Assembly (NCBI GenBank): GCA_036656615.1
Contig: JAVXHY010000001.1
Location: forward strand, 124,001-188,000
Reading direction: 5' to 3'
DNA: 64,000 nucleotides
Origin: CAUPWF01 sp036656615
Lineage (GTDB): Bacteria > Bacillota > Clostridia > Lachnospirales > Lachnospiraceae
Below are positions 52,901 through 58,793 of the stretch, piece by piece. The position numbers and the translations under genes were made by a program. How positions within the stretch are numbered: the first letter of the stretch is position 1; each line of letters begins with the position of its first letter. The notes under the pieces are model-generated. The model was not told where the DNA came from. It was given only the letters and a program-made list of their open reading frames with translations, and did no database searches.

Positions 52901-53189
52901 AGCCTTCCTGAAATATAGTTTCCAAGCCTTTTTTTGTGCGCCAGTCAAAATCCGTAATTGGATGGGCTTGCTTCGTTGCTGATACATAGTCTTTCGGCAG
53001 TTTCTTCGCAGCTATGGGAAACAATTCCTGTAATTCCCGTAAATCTTTTACCTCGATGCCTGTGTTCAACGATACGATTGGAAAGGATGCAGACACTGTT
53101 TCAAATCCCATAAATAAACTGGTTTCAATTGCTCTTTTCTTATCATCCCATGTCATATGCTCCCTTAGTCGAATCTTCATTTCTCTCAA
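49911..53189 (-). CDS. Large M14-family zinc carboxypeptidase
   Basis: A 1092-residue protein with an M14 carboxypeptidase domain in the last third. The zinc motif HxxE is in INARHHANEVSS (about residue 800) and a following His region is DNHGVPSHEWEQPFSG. The first 700 residues are family-specific, with no signal peptide, so it is probably cytosolic. The start is uncertain: AAAGGGGTGAT best fits a TTG at 53189; ATG at 53195 or 53180 and GTG at 53198 are alternatives. It heads the operon M14-DUF969-DUF979-M29-like-pcp, with a consensus promoter and a divergent TetR gene. A role in peptide breakdown is inferred. Confidence 0.88.
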   Translation of the reverse strand: MREMKIRLREHMTWDDKKRAIETSLFMGFETVSASFPIVSLNTGIEVKDLRELQELFPIAAKKLPKDYVSATKQAHPITDFDWRTKKGLETIFQEGYFLKDRNNDLLPDQLDFKIHLPKDSDLSLVTAACNFAFRFGMETTAYEGFLVAEEGYQGNLLVFESSQVCKMEWEERGPYLTIKVSGSGKELEEFSSYLCEHFPLQPNAKTWVDYLQQITDSYAMKNLDGQLTYLKAFEDTLSEPIKAYISPTDHERLKELKKYFPKVEFHNYKGMKKIYEKEYAIPWEVEVFKDQLEQAVYPNIQAGDTISVCGALSEDKAVRDALVKEVKQVFLEREVKVKDVQILCAYKQGLSWIEEIVIPKLAGKLIGSIEIYFQPFLPEGVDSWGDEDGATPSYDNTKADNPDKWYDLPIRFLQELYPVEDILAKQLHVDREHIRFAAYNGMDELTYEFRAFDRNNQEIFTANYLAAYSERPYLDAYPQLGKVHPNTGYIKVVKNGNTICNHHLETDIERIWNIYQEEILPDCKEFVEKKMNGKVHADKQPFFSQLRLEIVASEPNYRLESREDIISSLDALHEDLYFVGTDYFKNYGIQHMGEILDAPGLILPVIRAGIGKPVCKVTLFDQEAEQPCLVSGEHIVTSMAMREQIQVYIQKLSYHNHEMTAHIRVNTPCEKLVSSFTELLNQNVLGISSQLAGVHRMELNTHALGSKEGSYQALIKPWRETVKTLDIQEIDWKEYEVIGYEQYLDIIEQLKQVPGIQVYKIADSYAGREIYAVELLPKVEGYLSRTKRITRFPSEIINARHHANEVSSTNAAFMLLKTLLTKKEYAQVPNKLNLVIVPMENVDGAAIHYELQKENPHWKFHVARFNAIGKEFYHEHFKPDTIHSEAQGFTWLWKRCLPDVVVDNHGVPSHEWEQPFSGYTSPSFKGFWLPRSLLYGYFWTVTGEEYMGNYTVNKKMEEVIADAIGKNEDIRSWNQEWMGRFEKYAHGFMPKLFPANYYKDMINYWIPFAYDAAHRYPSIRFPWITTVAYTSEVADETAQGEYLHLCANAHQTHDLAIIEMLMNSQCMMQEECRISDMEISVSCIRQRPIVV

Positions 53190-53219
53190 CCACATCACCC
53201 CTTTCTTAATTAGAACTAT

Positions 53220-53241
53220 AATCCGTACTTAAATCCGTACT
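53220..53241. promoter_or_regulatory. Tandem AATCCGTACT repeats in the M14 leader
   Basis: AATCCGTACTT (53220-53230) is repeated as AATCCGTACTC from 53232, a 12-base period. The pair lies about 15-36 bases downstream of the predicted start of the M14 transcript and next to the divergent TetR gene. It is an operator candidate; TetR sites are usually palindromic, so this is uncertain. Confidence 0.4.
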
Positions 53242-53262
53242 CCGTTCTGTTATTTATTTATC

Positions 53263-53291
53263 ATTGTAGTTACTTTTTATTTATTTGTCAA
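53263..53291 (-). promoter_or_regulatory. Promoter of the M14-pcp operon
   Basis: On the minus strand TTGACA (53291-53286), a 17-base spacer and TACAAT (53268-53263), an almost perfect consensus. Confidence 0.75.
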
Positions 53292-53302
53292 GTTTCGCTT
53301 TG

Positions 53303-53331
53303 TTGATTAATACGAAAAAGTATGCTAACAT
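53303..53331 (+). promoter_or_regulatory. Promoter of the TetR gene
   Basis: TTGATT (53303-53308), a 17-base spacer and TAACAT (53326-53331). AATACGAAAA occurs within it and again at about 53354-53363, possibly an operator element. Confidence 0.55.
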
Positions 53332-53374
53332 TATAAACAAAAGAGATACATACAATACGAAAAGGATGACTGTC

Positions 53375-53965
53375 ATGGAAAATGCAAAGAAAAAAAATAC
53401 AAAGGATAAGATTATAGATGCTGCCTGGAAGCTTTTTTTAAAGCAGGGATATGACACCACAACCATTGAGCAGATTATAGATGCCTCCAAGACATCTCGG
53501 GGCGCCTTCTACCATCACTTTCGTGGAAAAGAAGATTTACTTTTTTGTCTTGCTTATTTTTTTGATCAGGATTATGACGGCTGGATGGATTCCATTGACC
53601 CCAATTTACATTCCTTAGATAAATTGTTACTTTTTGACGAATTCGTATTGAAAAATCTAGAAGCTTCCCCTTATCGTTCCTTTCTTCCATCGTTATATGG
53701 AATGCAAGTTATGACCAAGGGAAACCGGCATATCCTAAATCCAAATCGGCAATATTATCAGCTAATTTCAAGACTCATGAAAGAGGGATTAGAAAAGGGA
53801 CAGATTCAAAGTTCCCTGTCTTATTTGGAATTAACAGAATGGTATGCAATTATTGAAAGAGGTTTTACCTATGACTGGTGTCTAACGCAGGGACGATACT
53901 CCTTACTACAATATGGACAGCGCATGATGAAAGTATTTCTAGAATCACTTCGGGGGACTATTTGA
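53375..53965 (+). CDS. TetR-family regulator
   Basis: A 196-residue regulator. The N-terminal TetR helix-turn-helix spans about residues 10-56: KDKIIDAAWKLFLKQGYDTTTIEQIIDASKTSRGAFYHHFRGKEDLLF. The helical ligand-binding domain follows. I start at 53375 with AAAGGATGA upstream; the ATG three codons earlier is also possible. It is divergent from the M14-pcp operon and is its likely regulator. Two terminators follow. The ligand is unknown; a peptide, amino acid or 5-oxoproline would fit the context but is a guess. Confidence 0.9.
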   Translation: MENAKKKNTKDKIIDAAWKLFLKQGYDTTTIEQIIDASKTSRGAFYHHFRGKEDLLFCLAYFFDQDYDGWMDSIDPNLHSLDKLLLFDEFVLKNLEASPYRSFLPSLYGMQVMTKGNRHILNPNRQYYQLISRLMKEGLEKGQIQSSLSYLELTEWYAIIERGFTYDWCLTQGRYSLLQYGQRMMKVFLESLRGTI

Positions 53966-53975
53966 TTCTTTCAAT

Positions 53976-54000
53976 AAAATGGCTGTTGTTAGCCATTTTT
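53976..54000 (+). terminator. Terminator after the TetR gene
   Basis: AAAATGGCT and AGCCATTTTT form a 9-bp stem with a 6-base loop, followed by CTTTTT. Confidence 0.8.
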
Positions 54001-54006
54001 CTTTTT

Positions 54007-54062
54007 AGATATTTTAAGAGAGGGTATGACTCCTATGAGTCATACCCTCTCTTAAAATATCT
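54007..54062. terminator. Very long perfect inverted repeat (terminator)
   Basis: Two identical 26-base arms (54007-54032 and 54037-54062) around CTAT. T-rich sequence lies on both sides, so it can end transcripts from either strand. It sits only 7 bases from the TetR terminator, between the TetR gene and the convergent C1 peptidase gene. Confidence 0.8.
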
Positions 54063-54078
54063 ATTTTCCAACAACACC

Positions 54079-56262
54079 TTATTCCTCTTTTTTCTTTTTC
54101 TTATTATTTCTGCTTCTCAATCCCAAAAACACAATAGCTCCTCCACAAAGAACCATGACAGCTATCCATGGGAATATGGAACTACGATCTCCCGTATGAA
54201 CCGAACCACTTCCAGCTACTGGATTGGTTGCATTACCACCTGCAGCTAAAAGTACTATGGGAGCCGTAAGCACACTGGATTCCTTTTGCAGTGTAAAACT
54301 TAGACTATAATGTCCTGAATGATTTCCCCTTGGTGCAGAAACGGTATCTACACAGACTGCTCCCACACGCTCCAAGACCTCTTTTAAAATTGGTGTTCCA
54401 CTGACATAAGCAGCTCCATCAACCGTAATGGAACCAGTTCCTTCTGCAATGGTGGGCTCCAGAGTAATATACTGGGTAAGGGCAGGCAAATTCATAGGCA
54501 GAGACAAATCCGTTACCAACTGTCTCCCCAGACTACGATGGGCTGCATTATAGGATTCTGCCATAAGAGACACGGTAGGTGCCACGTCCATATCCTCTGT
54601 AAAAGCTTTAATCATAACGTTTCCAGGGTATGCTTCTCCTTTGGGAATACTAGTCACATCCACCCAGCCATCTGCCCGATCATTCATATAGCTTTGTCCC
54701 GGGTCTGCTAATGCAATGGACTTTATACTACCCTTTGAACCTTGGGATATTTCTTTTGTATCTCCCATCTCCAATGGTAAATATCCACCACCACTTCCTG
54801 TAATGGTTTCTTTGACTGCAAACTGTTCTCCTTTATGAAGAACAACTGGGGTAGTCAGTGGAATGGTATGATAACCTCCATATGGAATCATGGCCTCTTC
54901 CGTACTGACCAATTCCCCATTAGGAAAAACAGCCCCTGACGGAATCTTATATATCTCAACTACCACGGCACTGCCAGGATTTACAGTGACTGCCGAAACA
55001 GCTGTTAATTTTTCGTCCTGTTCCGCCGTAAATACATTGGCTGACTGCCCTGTTGTGTCTGGACTTGGCGACACATTACTAAAGGATTTCATTCCAAGGT
55101 AATCATATTGATAATTATGATCATACTGATACCGTCCGTTTTTTTGTACATCTATTTGAAATGCTGAAAACTCGGAGACGGTTTGATCATAGTAGGAAAT
55201 ATAAAAATAGCCATCCTTATCAACAGCACCAGAACCCTCTTGCCCCGGTCCCCAACTATTCTTTACAATCCAGGCACCATTCAAAGGATTGCCTTCACTA
55301 TCCTGTGGCTTAACGATGAAGTTGTCTGCCGAATACGTATCATCCCAGCCAACCACAGACACTTCATGATTTGCAGGTGCTGGTCCTGGTGCATATTGGG
55401 CATGGGTTTCCAGGTTCATAATATCCGTAGTTGGATCTGGTTCCTGACCAGGCAACGTTTTGGATGCGTAATAAGATACATCCAAAACGCCATGAGTCAT
55501 GATTGCTTGTTTAATTGCAACGAGCGCATTGGGATCAAAGGTATAGGTCTTCGCCTCTCCTTCACCAGTAAAGATACCTGTTTCCGGAAGATAATCTACC
55601 TGCTGCAGATGGAATGCATCCGTTCCAGGCGTAGCTGCTAATAAACGGTCTTCCAAGCTCCAGTCTCCTGGCTCCTCTGGAGTTCCAACTGCACCTGCAC
55701 GATTCTCCCAAGGTGCTGTGGCTTCATCTACCGGACCACTCCAACTGCTATAATCCGCTGTAGTCATCTGTCTTCTTCCTCCAAAATCCAACAACTTGTC
55801 TTTACCAGCGGTGGTTTGATAGCCTTCTCCATGATTGAGCTGCATGGTAAACCATGCTAAAAATCGTTCTGACAAATCCGGATTCAGAGATGGATCCTTG
55901 ATCATAGCATTGGATTCTATACTAGAAGTGGTGCCAAATGCCCAGCAAGCTCCCCAAGGATTCTGATCTTTCACGTTCGTTACAACAGGCCGCCCAAAAT
56001 CATTGCTATTCCCATCCCGCAAATCGTATGTTTCCGGAAGCATAGCAAAGGGCATCATCACATTGGCATTCTGTGGATACCCATAGTAGGACGCATCTAA
56101 TCCTGCTGGAAGTCTTCCGCCATCATAACGATCGATTCTACTGGTATCAACTGGCAAGTTCAACGCTCCGTGAACGGTCCCACCAGTCCATGCAGTCAAT
56201 CCCAAAGCAACACAAAAAGCAGACACCATAAATTGAATTCCTGTTTTCTTCTTTTTTTTCAT
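54079..56262 (-). CDS. Secreted C1A papain-like peptidase with lectin-like domain
   Basis: A 727-residue exported cysteine peptidase. The signal peptide is residues 1-32. The papain-fold domain has the nucleophile in KDQNPWGACWAFG (Cys106), His299 in NHEVSVVGWDD and Asn335 in VKNSWG. A lectin-like beta domain (about 395-545; FTAEQDEKLTAVSAVTVNPGSAVVVEIYKIP) follows. The C-terminus reads TGDRSSI, a membrane span (IFPWIAVMVLCGGAIVFLGL) and KKKKK, resembling a sortase-sorted tail (HTGD in place of LPxTG). I start at 56262 with AAAGGTGAAG upstream. It probably works on the cell surface or in the wall. Confidence 0.92.
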   Translation of the reverse strand: MKKKKKTGIQFMVSAFCVALGLTAWTGGTVHGALNLPVDTSRIDRYDGGRLPAGLDASYYGYPQNANVMMPFAMLPETYDLRDGNSNDFGRPVVTNVKDQNPWGACWAFGTTSSIESNAMIKDPSLNPDLSERFLAWFTMQLNHGEGYQTTAGKDKLLDFGGRRQMTTADYSSWSGPVDEATAPWENRAGAVGTPEEPGDWSLEDRLLAATPGTDAFHLQQVDYLPETGIFTGEGEAKTYTFDPNALVAIKQAIMTHGVLDVSYYASKTLPGQEPDPTTDIMNLETHAQYAPGPAPANHEVSVVGWDDTYSADNFIVKPQDSEGNPLNGAWIVKNSWGPGQEGSGAVDKDGYFYISYYDQTVSEFSAFQIDVQKNGRYQYDHNYQYDYLGMKSFSNVSPSPDTTGQSANVFTAEQDEKLTAVSAVTVNPGSAVVVEIYKIPSGAVFPNGELVSTEEAMIPYGGYHTIPLTTPVVLHKGEQFAVKETITGSGGGYLPLEMGDTKEISQGSKGSIKSIALADPGQSYMNDRADGWVDVTSIPKGEAYPGNVMIKAFTEDMDVAPTVSLMAESYNAAHRSLGRQLVTDLSLPMNLPALTQYITLEPTIAEGTGSITVDGAAYVSGTPILKEVLERVGAVCVDTVSAPRGNHSGHYSLSFTLQKESSVLTAPIVLLAAGGNATNPVAGSGSVHTGDRSSIFPWIAVMVLCGGAIVFLGLRSRNNKKKKKEE

Positions 56263-56360
56263 CACTTCACCTTTTCTTTCTCTTGCCAAAAGTTCCAACT
56301 ATCATTCTATCCCATCTCTCGCTTACCGATTGGATCTTGCATTATTTTCTTATTAATGTA

Positions 56361-56390
56361 ATTATATACCAATAAATCGTTTCTGTACAA
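56361..56390 (-). promoter_or_regulatory. Probable promoter of the C1A peptidase gene
   Basis: On the minus strand TTGTAC (56390-56385), an 18-base spacer and TATAAT (56366-56361). Confidence 0.55.
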
Positions 56391-56448
56391 ATATTTTCGT
56401 CAAGCGTAATAACTTTAATTTCATCCCTGAAAGGAGCCTAGCATCTAC

Positions 56449-56477
56449 TTGAAATGTTACAATAAATGAGTTATCAT
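56449..56477 (+). promoter_or_regulatory. Promoter of the EFR1 ferredoxin gene
   Basis: TTGAAA (56449-56454), a 17-base spacer and TATCAT (56472-56477). A 9-bp hairpin, TTACTATTC/GAATAGTAA (56495-56523), lies in the leader just before the start codon. Confidence 0.6.
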
Positions 56478-56536
56478 AAAACAGAAAGGAAAACTTACTA
56501 TTCATATCTGGAAAGAATAGTAACAGGTAGAAATAT

Positions 56537-57301
56537 ATGAAAACAGTAGCTATGTGTTTTAGCCCTACAGGTGGAACATCAAAAATCATGAATATTTTCA
56601 GTAAATCTTTTATACCTGATATCCGTATTGATTTATGTGATATTCATGTAAATGAAACGAATTATAATCTTGAAACAGGAGATTTATGCTTTGTAGGGGT
56701 ACCCTCTTATGGCGGTCGCGTCCCCCAAGTCGCAGTAGAAAGAATCCATAAAATAAAAGGAAATGGAGCCAAAGCAATTCCCATTGTTGTGTATGGAAAC
56801 CGTGCCTATGATGATACACTTTTAGAATTAACGGAAGTCTTAACCAAAAGTGGCTTCCACACCATTGCCGCCGTAGCTGCAATTGCAGAACATTCCATTA
56901 TGCATCAGTTCGCAACAGGACGTCCTGATCTACAGGATGAAAAGGAATTATTGGAATTCTGTGAGACAATAAAAAGATTTACAGAAGATAGCAATCATTT
57001 AGGAGACGTCCAAATTCCTGGAAATACCCCCTATCGTGAATATAATGGTGTACCATTTAAACCAAAAGCGAATAAAAAATGTAACAACTGTGGATTGTGC
57101 CAGCAAAATTGTCCAGTCGGCGCCATACCCAAAGAGCATCCTGCTTATACTGATGAAGAAAAATGCATCTCTTGTATGCGTTGTGTCTCTATCTGTCCAA
57201 CACAGGCAAGGCAACTTCATAAGCTAGTCTTATGGGTAGCTGGAAAGAAAATGAAAAAAGTATGTCAAGAACGTAAAAAAAACGAGCTTTTTGGGATATA
57301 A
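56537..57301 (+). CDS. EFR1-family flavodoxin-ferredoxin
   Basis: A 254-residue electron carrier. The N-terminal flavodoxin-like domain (1-150) has the FMN phosphate loop CFSPTGGTSKIM and GVPSYGGRVPQVA. Two [4Fe-4S] clusters follow: C-x2-C-x2-C-x3-CP in CNNCGLCQQNCPVG and CISCMRCVSICP. The EFR1 type is widespread in anaerobic Firmicutes and shuttles electrons between unknown partners. The ribosome binding site (AGGTAG) is weak and overlaps the end of a leader hairpin. A strong inverted repeat follows the stop. No partner enzyme is adjacent. Confidence 0.93.
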   Translation: MKTVAMCFSPTGGTSKIMNIFSKSFIPDIRIDLCDIHVNETNYNLETGDLCFVGVPSYGGRVPQVAVERIHKIKGNGAKAIPIVVYGNRAYDDTLLELTEVLTKSGFHTIAAVAAIAEHSIMHQFATGRPDLQDEKELLEFCETIKRFTEDSNHLGDVQIPGNTPYREYNGVPFKPKANKKCNNCGLCQQNCPVGAIPKEHPAYTDEEKCISCMRCVSICPTQARQLHKLVLWVAGKKMKKVCQERKKNELFGI

Positions 57302-57306
57302 TAGCA

Positions 57307-57336
57307 TTTTGACGGTTCCGAATGGAACCGTCAAAA
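57307..57336. terminator. Hairpin after the EFR1 gene
   Basis: TTTTGACGGTTCC (57307-57319) and GGAACCGTCAAAA (57324-57336) form a perfect 13-bp stem with a GAAT loop. No long T-run follows on either strand, so efficiency is uncertain. Confidence 0.6.
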
Positions 57337-57357
57337 ATATATTCCCTTTTATGAACT

Positions 57358-58143
57358 TCATACTGCCAAAGAGGATATCATGATTTCAGTAGTCAATGTG
57401 AAGCCATCAATACCTACAATCAAAAGTATATCTCCTTTTTGTACTTTTTCGCCTTTTTTTATCTGTACCTTTTTTATTTTCTCCCCTAATTTCACCTTTC
57501 CGCGAAACTCAAAATCTTCTTGAGCGGTACACATTTCCCATAAATATTTCTGTTCTTTCTTTTGGCGTTTCCCTGCTATCATCAAACGTTCTACTTGAAG
57601 TAATACCGCTGTAGCAATGGTTAATATACATAACACATTCCTAGACGATGTAATCATAACGAGAGCCATTGCAACAAAGACGCAAGAATTTGCTGCGCCT
57701 CCTAGCCCTCCTGCGCCCCAATTCTTGCCCCATGCATAGAGAAATGGAAGGTCCATATACTTCTCCACTGCGGACCATACAATTCCAAATAACAAAAATA
57801 CAATTCCAAGATAAAGAAGGATAAACTGCATAGTTGGATTAATTCCTGATATGTTCCATAATAATTTAAAGACATAAAGACCAATCACCCAGGCAACTAA
57901 ATAAACAATTTCTTTCCACTCTACCTTTGGTCTGTATATTTTATGAAACTCTCTGCTTACTTGATTTGGATCACCCATTTGTTCCACAGCTAAGTGTTCC
58001 GCTTCCTCTATTGGAATTCCACATACCTTGTACTCTTCTATCAAATCTTTGATATGACTTCTTATTTCATTTCTAACTTCATTGCGTGTATCAGTGTCAT
58101 AGATATCCCTCGTTGCTTGACGCAGATAGGCTTCAGTTTCCAT
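57358..58143 (-). CDS. Membrane protein with N-terminal permease-prefix-like domain
   Basis: A 261-residue membrane protein paired with a PadR regulator. The N-terminal 60 residues form the short helical domain found with PadR genes (METEAYLRQATRDIYDTDTRNEVRNEIRSHIKDLIEEYKVCG). Hydrophobic segments occur at about 78-95, 100-120, 140-160 and 165-190, followed by a soluble C-terminal beta domain resembling NfeD/lipoyl type (VKLGEKIKKVQIKKGEKVQKGDILLIVG). I start at 58143 (GGAGGTGAATGTT upstream), overlapping the padR end by 11 bases. The function is unknown; related PadR-linked proteins act in envelope stress. Confidence 0.8.
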   Translation of the reverse strand: METEAYLRQATRDIYDTDTRNEVRNEIRSHIKDLIEEYKVCGIPIEEAEHLAVEQMGDPNQVSREFHKIYRPKVEWKEIVYLVAWVIGLYVFKLLWNISGINPTMQFILLYLGIVFLLFGIVWSAVEKYMDLPFLYAWGKNWGAGGLGGAANSCVFVAMALVMITSSRNVLCILTIATAVLLQVERLMIAGKRQKKEQKYLWEMCTAQEDFEFRGKVKLGEKIKKVQIKKGEKVQKGDILLIVGIDGFTLTTEIMISSLAV

Positions 58144-58471
58144 AACATTCACCTCCGATGATCCGAACCACCGCTTTGGAATACTCATGCCATGTTTGGG
58201 TTTTTTCTTTTAAAATTTTTTGCCCAACAGCCGTCAAATGATAGTATTTTCTCATTTTTCCACTTGCATCATCTTGATAAACTTCTAAACATTTCTTTTG
58301 AACAAGAGAATGAAGCAATGGATACAGTGTTCCCGCTTTCATCTCAAAAGCATTGTTCGATCTTTGTGTCAGCGTGTCAATCATTTCATAACCATACATA
58401 TCCTTTTGTTCCAATAGTTTCAATATGAGCATTGTCATACTGCCGGAAAATAAACTGGAATCTGTTGCCAT
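58133..58471 (-). CDS. PadR-family regulator
   Basis: A 112-residue winged-helix regulator: SMTMLILKLLEQKDMYGYEMIDTLTQRSNNAFEMKAGTLYPLLHSLVQKKCLEVYQDD includes the HTH and wing, and the C-terminal dimerisation helix follows. It shares a transcript with the membrane protein downstream, overlapping its start by 11 bases. Two 15-bp palindromes lie in its own promoter, and one fills the spacer between -35 and -10. It is thus very likely autoregulated. Confidence 0.93.
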   Translation of the reverse strand: MATDSSLFSGSMTMLILKLLEQKDMYGYEMIDTLTQRSNNAFEMKAGTLYPLLHSLVQKKCLEVYQDDASGKMRKYYHLTAVGQKILKEKTQTWHEYSKAVVRIIGGECYGN

Positions 58472-58500
58472 TCTAATACACCTTCTTTCTTCTCAACTTC

Positions 58501-58515
58501 TATAGGTTACCTATA
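58501..58515. promoter_or_regulatory. PadR operator 1
   Basis: TATAGGTTACCTATA, a near-perfect palindrome (arms TATAGG/CCTATA), at about +8 to +22 of the padR transcript. Confidence 0.75.
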
Positions 58516-58529
58516 TACTTTATACCATA

Positions 58530-58558
58530 ATTATATATAGGCAACCTATACTTGTCAA
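58530..58558 (-). promoter_or_regulatory. padR promoter containing operator 2
   Basis: On the minus strand TTGACA (58558-58553), a 17-base spacer and TATAAT (58535-58530), a perfect consensus. The spacer contains TATAGGTTGCCTATA (58550-58536), the second operator. Bound repressor would exclude RNA polymerase. Confidence 0.85.
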
Positions 58559-58575
58559 GTGAAAATATATTATTT

Positions 58576-58716
58576 TTATCCGTGACAGTGACCACCGCAA
58601 TTTTTACAATCTCCACCACATTGTATGGATTTCCCTGATTTTTTATCTTTTATCATCTTTCGTATAATCAATACAACTACACCTATAATCCCTGTTCCAA
58701 CAATCCATGTTCCCAT
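58576..58716 (-). CDS. FeoB-associated Cys-rich membrane protein
   Basis: A 46-residue protein. One membrane helix (residues 2-20: GTWIVGTGIIGVVVLIIRK) is followed by a basic turn and a cysteine-rich tail, CGGDCKNCGGHCHG, with four Cys and two His. This is the layout of the FeoB-associated Cys-rich membrane family, usually next to feoA/feoB. Here no feo gene is next to it. AAGGAG lies 8 bases before the ATG. Upstream are a consensus promoter and a Fur box, which support a real iron-regulated gene. It may help move or sense Fe2+ near FeoB; that is an inference. Confidence 0.85.
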   Translation of the reverse strand: MGTWIVGTGIIGVVVLIIRKMIKDKKSGKSIQCGGDCKNCGGHCHG

Positions 58717-58736
58717 TCCAAAATCTCCTTCTTTAA

Positions 58737-58751
58737 TGATACTGATTATCA
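58737..58751. promoter_or_regulatory. Fur box
   Basis: TGATACTGATTATCA matches the 7-1-7 Fur consensus TGATAATNATTATCA at 13 of 14 defined positions. It lies just downstream of the predicted start of transcription of the 46-residue Cys-rich gene. Confidence 0.75.
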
Positions 58752-58764
58752 TTTTCTTTTCATC

Positions 58765-58793
58765 AGTATACTACTCCTTGATTGTATTGTCAA
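58765..58793 (-). promoter_or_regulatory. Promoter of the FeoB-associated gene inside the kinase gene
   Basis: On the minus strand TTGACA (58793-58788), a 17-base spacer and TATACT (58770-58765). The -35 box and the spacer are within the last codons of the upstream histidine kinase gene, so this promoter is nested in coding sequence. Confidence 0.75.
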
